From Paralichthys olivaceus (Eukaryota; Chordata; Actinopteri; Pleuronectiformes; Paralichthyidae), in the NCBI RefSeq assembly GCF_024713975.1, contig NC_091097.1, forward strand, positions 10,980,361 through 11,044,360: a stretch of 64,000 bases of DNA, in the 5' to 3' direction. Below the pieces are notes generated by a model. That model saw only the letters and a program-made list of their open reading frames with translations. It was not told the DNA's origin and did not search any database. Made by a program: the position numbers and the translations under genes. This document shows positions 1 to 11,126 of this stretch, piece after piece. How positions within the stretch are numbered: the first letter of the stretch is position 1; every line of letters begins with the position of its first letter.

Positions 1-73
1 GCTTAAATATTTTTGTTTGTGGTCATGATTTTGAAAAAAAAAAACCGATTGTTTCCGTTATATCTTCCTTTAG

Positions 74-656
74 GAACAAAAATGGATATAGTAACTCCTG
101 TTGTTGTGAGAGTACATCATAGGAATTCTGGGGAAATCGGTGTCTACATTGTGCATGTGTTGCTCCCAGCTGAATATCAGGAAAACCCTCCCACTCCTAC
201 TGATGAAAATGTAAGTTACTACAGCAGAAATAAACTGTCAAAGAGAATGGCCTTGATCATGTTTGAAGTGGTTTTGTGATGTCTCCATAAACTCCAGCAG
301 ATAATGACAGTTTCTTTGCAGGTTTACATCCTTAAATCCCCTGATATGAAGGTGTATGTACGAGGCTATGATGAGTTGCTTTCTGCCAAGTCCGACAATG
401 AGACAGCACAAAGTTTGGCCAGTGACCTGGACTCAGTTGGTGCAAACTACAAAAAGAACTTCCACCTTGCTGCTGCATATAGCAGGTAAACAAATCAGCT
501 TAATGTTTTCAGCAATGATGATTAGAAAACTTGAGGACTTTGCTGCACTAAATTGGTGTGTGTGTGTGTGTGTGTTTTTCTTGCAGTCCACTGTCGATCA
601 CTAACAGGCACAGTGAGGTGCTGTTTGTTGCTCTGGGTGAGCCCGTGTGTAACTGA
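74..656 (+). CDS. Secreted SOUL/heme-binding protein 2-like, copy 1 (5' part outside window)
   Basis: Three 3' exons are visible: 74-210, 322-485 and 587-656 (stop TGA). They match exons 5, 6 and 7 of the complete copies 2 and 3 in phase and nearly in length (137, 164, 70 nt). The first exon carries the SOUL-family signature LPAEYQ followed by a proline-rich PPTPT loop, then a VYVRGYD strand. The protein ends in PVCN. SOUL proteins are small barrel-like proteins; mammalian HEBP1/2 bind tetrapyrroles in the cytosol, whereas the complete copies here have signal peptides. The second exon differs from copy 2 at roughly one base in five, but the last exon and everything downstream are almost identical to copies 2 and 3. 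The sequence therefore switches abruptly in the last intron. The signal peptide and first exons lie left of the window. Confidence 0.85.
556..575 (+). repeat. (GT)10 tract at the last acceptor of copy 1
   Basis: A dinucleotide run ends in a short T stretch and TTGCAG, directly before the last exon of copy 1. It is the shortest of the four TG tracts found at this position in the array. Confidence 0.85.
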
Positions 657-829
657 AGTGGATCCATGACAACATAAATGTAGCAGCTTGGATTTTGCTT
701 CACTAACGCTTCAAGTCATAAAGTGACATTTCATAGAATTACAATGACATCCCGCATTTAAAATGTATATGAACAGAATACACCATGATGGTTTCAAGCC
801 AGCTTCTGTGATGGTTTTCTGTTGTATTC

Positions 830-835
830 AATAAA
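830..835 (+). terminator. Poly(A) signal of SOUL copy 1
   Basis: AATAAA lies 174 nt after the copy 1 stop codon, with the same surrounding sequence as the signals of copies 2 and 3. It is inferred to direct 3' end formation. Confidence 0.7.
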
Positions 836-1100
836 GGCTCCTTCCTGCAGTGATTCTGTGGCTGTTCTTAGTTGATAATCATAAAATGTGTCTCGAGCAG
901 AAACTCAGTAATAAATAAGTCCTGCAAAATACAATCTGTTTCTATCCAGTGTGGACCAGAACAATTCCAGAATACAACCAACTGACACAACTACGTTCAA
1001 CAAGACCATTTTTCTAGGATCACAGTCCACCTCTCTTGACCTACTAAATAAAATGAGGATAAACTATGTTATATTCTGGGTGATTTCCCATTTTCTCAAT

Positions 1101-1196
1101 ACTTTTTCCTCTTGTAACTTTTTCCTCTTGTAACTTTTTCCTCTTGTAACTTTTTCCTCTTGTAACTTTTTCCTCTTGTAACTTTTTCCTCTTGTT
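1101..1196 (+). repeat. 16-bp minisatellite, 6 units
   Basis: Six head-to-tail units of ACTTTTTCCTCTTGTA lie in the 3' flank of copy 1; the last unit ends in TT. The same place after copy 2 (5635-5666) has two units, and after copy 3 (10122-10137) one. The four-unit difference (64 bp) accounts for the length difference between the first two flanks. Confidence 0.9.
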
Positions 1197-3210
1197 CATA
1201 AATCTACAGGAGTTAAACTAAATTCAACAACTTTGATAGATAACATGTTAACTTAATCTTTGAGCGAACCTGTCGTAGCATTTTTCTGTATTCTCTCACT
1301 CTGTCATCAAGGTTAATGGAGAAATACATTACAAGAAAAAAAACACACAAAATCATTAACGGAAAAAAAATGTTATATTTAAAATATTCATAGAAGTATG
1401 TCATGGGGTGATCGATACTAAAATAATGATGATTAAAATTGAATCAATGCTGATAACTATCATCATAATAAATCTTTTCCAATCAGCAGATCTTCAAAAT
1501 GAATATAACAACCTCTTGCCCACATCTTGTCTTTGACAACAGGCATTGTGCTGGACGACTGAAAAGTTGCCACAGTTATTTTTGTGTTAAAGCAGATGCT
1601 CTGTGTTGCTTCAATAATTATAGACCGATTCCTTTTGACATTGATTTCAAAAATATCATAAAAAAATGAAAACTGTTTAGTGTTGCAGTTCTTCTCTGTG
1701 ACTTTAGAGGACACTGAACGCCTCAGTTGCACTTAATGTTGTGACATTAACAAGTGCTGATATATTTTAATAAAGCAACTAAAACAAATATTACTGCTGT
1801 TAAGAAATAAACTCAGCAACAAGCTAAAATACAGTTTGCATTGACCCGAGGCTTGAGCTTCTCAGTCATACATATTTAACAACACTCTACTCAAACACTG
1901 TGGGCATGGGGAAAGTTCCAGTCTGCAACAAATAGAAAAATAAAAACACAACAGCAGCTCCAACACACTTAGCTGTTGTTGTGCTGCTTAATTATTCTGA
2001 TGATGGTTCACAAAGCTCTTATATTGAAGTGGTTTGTGGAACTTTGGTTTTATAAACCAGTACTCTCAATATGACATTATATGCAGTAGTTAGCGGTAAT
2101 ATTATAATAAAAGAAAGCCAAACCTGAGATGACTCAGACAGTTCACCCTTCTGGATGTTTCCTGAGGCTATTTGACTTGAAAGAAAACATTTTGTTCTGA
2201 CTTTGAGAAAAAGTTGTTTGTTCTAAATATATTTTGTTAATCTCATTAAATAATATCTGAAGGTTGAAGTAAATATTAAACACCAAAGCAGGTTTTCTTG
2301 AGAGGTTGCCACCTTGTATCCGTCCAAATGAAATTCAGCAGTGCCAATAGAAAACTCTCTTCAGGACAAGAGGTCTGCAGATCCTCAAATGTTTAACTTT
2401 TAGACATAGTTCATGTGTATTTGTTTTTCACTTTAAGATTTTCATCTTATTTGAGTTAATGTTTGGATGTAAAACTGACACTTATACTTCTTCATACCAA
2501 CTCAATCAATGATCAGTGTCAATATTTCCTTTCAACCTTAAACTTATAAAAGTGACTTATCTCAAAAAAGGAAATGTATCCATGATCCAAATGTATCCAC
2601 TGATAAAACCAAATCATGAAGATTGTAATTTAAATGATGGATTTGCTATCTACTCTTTTTAGGTTATAACAGCTGGATCGATCCTTGTAGCCTGATAGAT
2701 CACCAAAGCTTCCTCGTCTCTATGGGTGTGACTGTAGAGGGACCAGAACAAGAAATCAGGTCACTTTAAGAGATAGATTACACCTGCAAGTGACAACAGC
2801 AAAACAAAAGGTCGACATTTAGATGATTAAACCTTATGACAGATGATATTTTTCTATTTGGTGTCATGTATAGTAGCAGAGCACTGGACAGGTGAGGTTG
2901 GCATAGGTGACAAACAGTGAGCAACATGTTGTATCAAAGTCAAAGTGAACAAACACATCCTTCTTTGTCTACAGTTTACTGTTATTAAACCTGAACAGTG
3001 AAAACACTAGTCTGTGATGAATCACAAGTCTCCAGCTGTCTCAACCCAAACTGAGTATTAAACCTGGCTGATGAGTTGAATGTTAAATCCCTGGAACTAC
3101 ACTGCTCCCTGGCACAGATTATAGATCAAACCAGCTCTTCTTTGAGCTCATCTACAAATATCTGAATGATTCAGGGAGTGGCGACATTTCATTTCATCAC
3201 CAGAAAGTGA

Positions 3211-3218
3211 ATAAATAG
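3211..3218 (+). promoter_or_regulatory. TATA-like element of SOUL copy 2
   Basis: ATAAATAG lies about 60 nt upstream of the first exon's ATG, at a spacing that fits a short 5' UTR. The identical element occurs before copy 3. Confidence 0.5.
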
Positions 3219-3269
3219 CTGCTTTGGACCAGGATGCAAAGATCCAGTTTTCAGTTGAAACAATCTGCC

Positions 3270-5056
3270 ATGATGTAAGTACGGATTAAATCACTAAACA
3301 GAGATTTCTGGTTGTATGAGCTGAGCTTGAATGTTGTGTGAAGACTTTTTTCACTGAATGAACAAAATCAGGATGTTGATTCTGAATGAAAAACACTTTG
3401 TGTGTGTCAGGATGCTTCTTTCAGGGCTTGTTGGCCTCCTGCTGGTGCTGACAGCTGAGGCCAGAGTTGGGTAAGAAACCTGGATTGAATCCCCTTTCAG
3501 CAGATTTCTGCAGGCAACTTAAGTTACAGAGAGAAAACCGGAGGAAGAATAAAGTTATGAATTACATTCAGGTGATTTTCACCTTCATATCATATATCTC
3601 TTTATATTTTGCTCTATAATTTCACAGAAACTCCTCTGGATCAGAGCTCTGTTCTGTGACAGAACCGTGTCTTCAGTTTGATCTGATTTGTCAGACTGAG
3701 GATTTTGAGGTTTGTGACTCTGAACAAGAAAGAAACATTTTCATATCTGTGGAGCCAGAAACAATAATCCTCTCCACCATGTTTGTTCTTGTCCCTCAGG
3801 TCCGTCACTATGAATCAGTGAATAATGTGGTAACTGATGAGACAGCCTTTTCCATTGACATTGCATTAGTTAACGGATTCAAACGATTGGAGAAATATTT
3901 CAATGGTGCCAACGAAAATGGTGCGTACATGAGTGATGTCTTCTTTATTACTACTTGGAGACTATTAAAGTATTGAAATGTCTAGTTGAGATCAGGATTT
4001 CACTTTCAAGTGAGGTCTGTGCACAAAATAATTAGAGTATAAGCTTGGACAAGCAGAAGATACAAGAATTCATGCGAGTATTTGCACTTAAATACTCAAT
4101 AAAGAAATATTACTATGAATTAAATTATTTACTTGGAAAATCTTTACAACTATTTCCATTTGTAGTGTTGTTTTAATAGCACTTTAGTTTGAGCCTGTGG
4201 TAAAACACAAATATGCTGTGAAGTGACATTTTAATTACTGGACTTATCTTTGATCAGAGATCAGAGATACTTGAACATTTTTAAAATCAATATTCAACTC
4301 ATACAAATACACATATTTTCATGTATTTTTACGCTTTTGTGTTTGTTTGATGATGTTATGTAATTCCAATTACTGACATTTCTAAAAACAAAATTTCCTC
4401 AATGTCTTCCTCTTAAGGAGCAAAGATTGACATGATAGAACAAATTGGCATTTTGGTACCTCACGGCAATACTTTGGAAACAACCTACACTGTATTTATG
4501 GCGCTCCCAGCTGAATATCAGGAAACCCCCCCCACTCCTACTGGTGAACATGTAAGCTACTTCAGCACAAAAACTGTCAAGAGAGAAAAAACATCATCAC
4601 GTTGATCATGTTTGAAGTGATTTTGTGATGTCTCCACAAACTCCAGCAGATAATGACAGTTTCTTTGCAGGTTTACATCATTAGCTCGCTCGACGCTGAT
4701 GTGTATGTACAAGGCTACGATGGATTGATAAATGACAAGTCCGACAATGACGCAGCACAAAGTTTGGCCAGTGACCTTGACTCAGTTGGTGCAAACTACG
4801 ATAAAACCTACCACTTTACTGGTACATATAGCAGGTAAACAAATCACCTTTCATTCTAATATTCAGAAAAAAGAATAATGAAAAAAGCCCAAAGGAAATT
4901 ATTTTTGCTAATGTTATATTCTGTAATAAATTAGTGCACCTACCTGTTCAATCTGGTGTTTATGATATATTTTATTATTGTATTGTTTTACTTTTGGTTT
5001 TTCAATTTAGATATGAAAAGTATACATAATTTGTATTTTTTTTACCATTATTACAC

Positions 5057-5112
<56 letters not shown>

Positions 5113-5190
5113 TCTTGCAGTCCACTGTCGATCACTAACAGGCACAGTGAGGTGCTGTTTGTTGCTCTGGGTGAGCCCGTGTGTAACTGA
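3270..5190 (+). CDS. Secreted SOUL/heme-binding protein 2-like, copy 2 (complete)
   Basis: Exons: 3270-3274, 3411-3470, 3628-3709, 3800-3920, 4418-4551, 4671-4834, 5121-5190, giving 211 residues. The first coding exon is only ATGAT; splicing to GATGCTT yields three consecutive Met codons. Residues 1-20 form a hydrophobic signal peptide. The SOUL core follows, with the RHYE motif, FKRLEKYFNGAN, LPAEYQ plus the PPTPT loop, and VYVQGYDG. Cysteines in CSVTEPC, near LICQ and in the C-terminal PVCN could form disulfides, which suits a secreted protein. Family members bind heme or porphyrin; binding here is inference only. The 90-nt intron 3710-3799 has a weak donor (GTTTGT), no in-frame stop and a length divisible by three, so retention would add 30 residues just before RHYE (241 residues). 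Mammalian HEBP2 is similar in length (about 205) but lacks the signal peptide. Confidence 0.88.
5059..5109 (+). repeat. (TG)25 tract at the last acceptor of copy 2
   Basis: An uninterrupted TG run is followed by a T stretch and CTTGCAG. It replaces a normal pyrimidine tract in front of the last exon at 5121. Confidence 0.9.
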
Positions 5191-5363
5191 AGTGGATCCA
5201 TGACAACATAAATGTAGCAGCTTGGATTTTGCTTCACTATCGCTTCAAGTCATAAAGTGTCATTTCATAGAATTACAATGACATCCCGCATTTAAAATGT
5301 ATATGAACAGAATACACCATGATGGTTTCAAGCCAGCTTCTGTGATGGTTTTCTGTTGTATTC

Positions 5364-5369
5364 AATAAA
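5364..5369 (+). terminator. Poly(A) signal of SOUL copy 2
   Basis: AATAAA lies 174 nt after the stop codon, in the same context as in copies 1 and 3. Confidence 0.7.
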
Positions 5370-7680
5370 GGCTCCTTCCTGCAGTGATTCTGTGGCTGTT
5401 CTTAGTTGATAATCATAAAATGTGTCTCGAGCAGAAACTCAGTAATAAATAAGTCCTGCAAAATACAATCTGTTTCTATCCAGTGTGGACCAGAACAATT
5501 CCAGAATACAACCAACTGACACAACTACGTTCAACAAGACCATTTTTCTAGGATCACAGTCCACCTCTCTTGACCTACTAAATAAAATGAGGATAAACTA
5601 TGTTATATTCTGGGTGATTTCCCATTTTCTCAATACTTTTTCCTCTTGTAACTTTTTCCTCTTGTTCATAAATCTACAGGAGTTAAACTAAATTCAACAA
5701 CTTTGATAGATGACATGTTAACTTAATCTTTGAGCAAACCTGTCGTAGCATTTTTCTGTATTCTCTCACTCTGTCATCAAGGTTAATGGAGAAATACATT
5801 ACAAGAAAAAAAACACACAAAATCATTAACGGAAAAAAAAATTTATATTTAAAATATTCATAGAAGTATGTCATGGGGTGATCGATACTAAAATAATGAT
5901 GATTAAAATTGAATCAATGCTGATAACTATCATCATAATAAATCTTTTCCAATCAGCAGATCTTCAAAATGAATATAACAACCTCTTGCCCACATCTTGT
6001 CTTTGACAACAGGCATTGTGCTGGACGACTGAAAAGTTGCCACAGTTATTTTTGTGTTAAAGCAGATGCTCTGTGTTGCTTCAATAATTATAGACCGATT
6101 CCTTTTGACATTGATTTCAAAAATATCATAAAAAAATGAAAACTGTTTAGTGTTGCAGTTCTTCTCTGTGACTTTAGAGGACACTGAACGCCTCAGTTGC
6201 ACTTAATGTTGTGACATTAACAAGTGCTGATATATTTTAATAAAGCAACTAAAACAAATATTACTGCTGTTAAGAAATAAACTCAGCAACAAGCTAAAAT
6301 ACAGTTTGCATTGACCCGAGGCTTGAGCTTCTCAGTCATACATATTTAACAACACTCTACTCAAACACTGTGGGCATGGGGAAAGTTCCAGTCTGCAACA
6401 AATAGAAAAATAAAAACACAACAGCAGCTCCAACACACTTAGCTGTTGTTGTGCTGCTTAATTATTCTGATGATGGTTCACAAAGCTCTTATAATGAAGT
6501 GGTTTGTGGAACTTTGGTTTTATAAACCAGTACTCTCAATATGACATTATATGCAGTAGTTAGCGGTAATATTATAATAAAAGAAAGCCAAACCTGAGAT
6601 GACTCAGACAGTTCACCCTTCTGGATGTTTCCTGAGGCTATTTGACTTGAAAGAAAACATTTTGTTCTGACTTTGAGAAAAAGTTGTTTGTTCTAAATAT
6701 ATTTTGTTAATCTCATTAAATAATATCTGAAGGTTGAAGTAAATATTAAACACCAAAGCAGGTTTTCTTGAGAGGTTGCCACCTTGTATCCGTCCAAATG
6801 AAATTCAGCAGTGCCAATAGAAAACTCTCTTCAGGACAAGAGGTCTGCAGATCCTCAAATGTTTAACTTTTAGACATAGTTCATGTGTATTTGTTTTTCA
6901 CTTTAAGATTTTCATCTTATTTGAGTTAATGTTTGGATGTAAAACTGACACTTATACTTCTTCATACCAACTCAATCAATGATCAGTGTCAATATTTCCT
7001 TTCAACCTTAAACTTATAAAAGTGACTTATCTCAAAAAAGGAAATGTATCCATGATCCAAATGTATCCACTGATAAAACCAAATCATGAAGATTGTAATT
7101 TAAATGATGGATTTGCTATCTACTCTTTTTAGGTTATAACAGCTGGATCGATCCTTGTAGCCTGATAGATCACCAAAGCTTCCTCGTCTCTATGGGTGTG
7201 ACTGTAGAGGGACCAGAACAAGAAATCAGGTCACTTTAAGAGATAGATTACACCTGCAAGTGACAACAGCAAAACAAAAGGTCGACATTTAGATGATTAA
7301 ACCTTATGACAGATGATATTTTTCTATTTGGTGTCATGTATAGTAGCAGAGCACTGGACAGGTGAGGTTGGCATAGGTGACAAACAGTGAGCAACATGTT
7401 GTATCAAAGTCAAAGTGAACAAACACATCCTTCTTTGTCTACAGTTTACTGTTATTAAACCTGAACAGTGAAAACACTAGTCTGTGATGAATCACAAGTC
7501 TCCAGCTGTCTCAACCCAAACTGAGTATTAAACCTGGCTGATGAGTTGAATGTTAAATCCCTGGAACTACACTGCTCCCTGGCACAGATTATAGATCAAA
7601 CCAGCTCTTCTTTGAGCTCATCTACAAATATCTGAATGATTCAGGGAGTGGCGACATTTCATTTCATCACCAGAAAGTGA

Positions 7681-7688
7681 ATAAATAG
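7681..7688 (+). promoter_or_regulatory. TATA-like element of SOUL copy 3
   Basis: ATAAATAG lies at the position equivalent to 3211-3218 in the duplicated unit, about 60 nt before the start codon. Confidence 0.5.
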
Positions 7689-7742
7689 CTGCTTTGGACC
7701 AGGATGCAAAGATCCAGTTTTCAGGTGAAACAATCTGCCAAG

Positions 7743-9537
7743 ATGTAAGTACGGATTAAATCACTAAACAGAGATTTCTGGTTGTATGAGCTGAGCTTGA
7801 ATGTTGTGTGAAGACTTTTTTCACTGAATGAACAAAATCAGGATGTTGATTCTGAATGAAAACACTTTGTGTGTGTCAGGATGCTTCTTTCAGGGCTTGT
7901 TGGCCTCCTGCTGGTGCTGACAGCTGAGGCCAGAGTTGGGTAAGAAACCTGGATTGAATCCCCTTTCAGCAGATTTCTGCAGGCAACTTAAGTTACAGAG
8001 AGAAAACCGGAGGAAGAATAAAGTTATGAATTACATTCAGGTGATTTTTACCTTCATATCATATATCTCTTTATGTTTTGCTCTATGATTTCACAGAAAC
8101 TCCTCTGGATCAGAGCTCTGTTCTGTGACAGAACCGTGTGCTCTGTTTGATCTGATTTGTCAGACTGAGGATTTTGAGGTTTGTGCCTCTGAACAAGAAA
8201 GAAACATTTTCATATCTGTGGAGCCAGAAACAATAATCCTCTCCACCATGTTTGCTCTTGTCCCTCAGGTCCGTCACTATGAATCAGTGACTAATGTGGT
8301 AACTGATGAGACAGCCTTTTCCATTGACATTGCATTAGTTAACGGATTCAAACGATTGGAGAAATATTTCAATGGTGCCAACGAAAATGGTGCGTACATG
8401 ATTGATGTTTTATGTATTACTACTTGGAGACTATTAAAGTATTGAAATGTCTAGTTTAGATCAGGATTTCACTTTCAAGTGAGGTCTGTGCACAAAATAA
8501 TTAGAGTATAAGCTTGGACAAGCAGAAGATACAAGAATTCATACGCGTATTTGCACTGAAATACCCAATAAAGAAATATTACTATGAATTAAATTATTTA
8601 CTTGCAAAATCTTTACAACTATTTCCATTTGTAGTGTTGTTTTAATAGCACTTTAGTTTGAGCCTGTGGTAAAACACAAATATGCTGTGAAGTGACATTT
8701 TAATTACTGGACTTATCAGAGATCAGAGATCAGAGATACTTGAACATTTCTAAAATCAATATTCAACTCATACAAATACACATATTTTCATGTATTTTTA
8801 CGCTTTTGTGTTTGTTTGATGATGTTATGTAATTCCAATTACTGACATTTCTAAAAACAAAATTTCCTCAATGTCTTCCTCTTAAGGAGCAAAGATTGAC
8901 ATGATAGAACAAATTGGCATTTTGGTACCTCACGGCAATACTTTGGAAACAACCTACAATGTATTTATGGCGCTCCCAGCTGAATATCAGGAAACCCCCC
9001 CCACTCCTACTGGTGAACATGTAAGCTACTTCAGCACAAAAACTGTCAAGAGAGAAAAAACATCATCACGTTGATCATGTTTGAAGTGATTTTGTGATGT
9101 CTCCACAAACTCCAGCAGATAATGACAGTTTCTTTGCAGGTTTACATCATTAATGCACCTGAAGTTGATGTGTATGTACAAGGCTACGATGGATTGATAA
9201 ATGACAAGTCCGACAATGACGCAGCACAAAGTTTGGCCAGTGACCTTGACTCAGTTGGTGCAAACTACGATAAAACCTACCACTTTGCTCTTACATATAT
9301 CAGGTAAACAAATCACCTTTCATTCTAATATTCAGAAAAAAGAATAATGAGAAAAGCCCAAAGGAAATAATTTTTTGTTAATGTTTTATTCTGCAAAAAG
9401 TGAGTGCACCTACCTGTTCAATCTGGTGTTTATGTAGTGTTTTATTATTTTATTGTTTTACTTTTGGTTTTTCAATTTAGAAATTAAAGATATATAATTT
9501 TACAATAATTTGTATTTTTTTCTTACCATTATTACAC

Positions 9538-9599
<62 letters not shown>

Positions 9600-9677
9600 T
9601 CTTGCAGTCCACTGTCGATCACTAACAGGCACAGTGAGGTGCTGTTTGTTGCTCTGGGTGAGCCCGTGTGTAACTGA
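7743..9677 (+). CDS. Secreted SOUL/heme-binding protein 2-like, copy 3 (complete)
   Basis: Exons: 7743-7744, 7880-7939, 8097-8178, 8269-8389, 8887-9020, 9140-9303, 9608-9677, giving 210 residues. The first ATG of copy 2 is changed to AAG here, so translation must start at the next Met codon, which exists only after splicing (AT from exon 1, G from exon 2). Signal peptide, RHYE motif, LPAEYQ and the PPTPT loop are as in copy 2. Against copy 2 I count 17 coding base differences, all of which change the amino acid. They cluster at codons 36-37, at the start of exon 6 (SSLDA in copy 2, NAPEV here) and near its end (TG to AL, then S to I). Exon 7 and the short intron before exon 6 are identical. 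The 90-nt stop-free intron (8179-8268) with its GTTTGT donor is also present. Confidence 0.88.
9541..9596 (+). repeat. (GT)28 tract at the last acceptor of copy 3
   Basis: A pure GT run, T stretch and CTTGCAG stand directly before the exon at 9608. It is three repeat units longer than the tract in copy 2. Confidence 0.9.
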
Positions 9678-9850
9678 AGTGGATCCATGACAACATAAAT
9701 GTAGCAGCTTGGATTTTGCTTCACTATCGCTTCAAGTCATAAAGTGTCATTTCATAGAATTACAATGACATCCCGCATTTAAAATGTATATGAACAGAAT
9801 ACACCATGATGGTTTCAAGCCAGCTTCTGTGATGGTTTTCTGTTGTATTC

Positions 9851-9856
9851 AATAAA
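9851..9856 (+). terminator. Poly(A) signal of SOUL copy 3
   Basis: AATAAA lies 174 nt after the stop codon, with context identical to copies 1 and 2. Confidence 0.7.
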
Positions 9857-10734
9857 GGCTCCTTCCTGCAGTGATTCTGTGGCTGTTCTTAGTTGATAAT
9901 CATAAAATGTGTCTCGAGCAGAAACTCAGTAATAAATAAGTCCTGCAAAATACAATCTGTTTCTATCCAGTGTGGACCAGAACAATTCCAGAATACAACC
10001 AACTGACACAACTACGTTCAACAAGACCATTTTTCTAGGATCACAGTCCACCTCTCTTGACCTACTAAATAAAATGAGGATAAACTATGTTATATTCTGG
10101 GTGATTTCCCATTTTCTCAATACTTTTTCCTCTTGTTCATAAATCTACAGGAGTTAAACTAAATTCAACAACTTTGATAGATGACATGTTAACTTCCTCT
10201 TTGCGTGAAGCAATGACTTCAGACCTGTCATAGCATTTTTCTATATTCTCTCACTCTGTCATCAAGGTTAATGGAGAAATACATTACAAGAAAAAAACAC
10301 ACAAAATCATTAGAGGAAAAAAAATTATATCATTATTCCTTTTGACATTGATTTAAAAAATATCATAAAGAAATGAAAACTGTTTATAGTTGCAGTTCTT
10401 CTTTGTGACTTCAGAGGACACTGAACGCGTCAGTTGCACTTAATGTTGTGACATTAACAAGTGCTGATATATGTTAATAAAGCAACTAAAACAAATATTA
10501 CCGCTGTTAAGAAATAAGCTCAGCAACAAGCTAAAATACAGTTTGCAATGACCCAAGGCTTGAGCTTCTCAGTACAGGATGTGTAACTTAGCTTAGATCA
10601 AACGCTGTAAGCATGAGGACAGTTCCAAGCTGCAACAAAAGAAAAGTAAATACACACAAGCGGCTATGACACACTTAGCTGTTGTTGTACAGTTAAATTA
10701 TAGGTACTGTGTGTGGAATTTTTGCATCTGGATA

Positions 10735-10991
10735 CCCCTCACCTCAACCCTCTCCTTCCAAAACATGAGTTGTCTCAAAAGGTGTTTAGTTTGTCCAGTC
10801 TGGACTAATGAAAAAAACACGGCGGCCTCCGTAGAGAGGGTCTCCTCCATGTAAATATAAAGTATTTAAATATAAAGGGCCTTTTTAGGGATAAAGAAAA
10901 CTACAATTCATACAATTTGGTTAAATGATCTAGTGAAAACATCATGAGGATTATTCTCCCTTTCACCTAAATCCTACACACTGGACCTTTA
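10735..10991 (+). repeat. Dispersed teleost repeat, copy A
   Basis: This stretch contains GGCGGCCTCCGTAGAGAGG, ATAAAGTATTTAAATATAAA, GAAAACTACAATTCATACAA and ends CACACTGGACCTTTAA. I recognise this pattern as a short interspersed element frequent in fish genomes, but cannot give its family name. A second, shorter copy lies at about 54483-54597. Confidence 0.6.
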
Positions 10992-11126
10992 ATGGTGGTT
11001 GGTGGTACACAAAACACACCAGTTGTTTGTGGAGTTTAAACTATTTTATAAACTAGTTCTTTCAAAATGAGATAATCTGCAGCTGGTTGTCATAATATCA
11101 TAGTCAAAGTGAATTTCAAACCTGAA

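Larger units (their letters stand above)
587..10190 (+). repeat. Tandem duplication, ~4.47 kb unit (two full units plus part of a third)
   Basis: Unit A runs about 587-5120 and unit B about 5121-9607. A partial third unit starts at 9608 and stays close until about 10190, then becomes clearly divergent up to about 10640. Each unit holds the last exon of one gene, a ~2.4 kb intergenic stretch and most of the next gene. Homologous points are 4469-4470 bp apart (for example 1741 and 6211, 3628 and 8097). Over the intergenic stretch the two units differ at only a handful of bases by eye, so this is a very recent duplication or a recently homogenised one. The stretches 840-3210 and 5370-7680 contain no other gene that I can support. 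Confidence 0.9.

Noticed and set aside
5683-6202. Two minus-strand open frames of 63 and 89 codons, repeated at 1213-1732
   Set aside because: They recur only because the whole unit is duplicated. They lack any recognisable motif or splice context and are AT-rich intergenic sequence.
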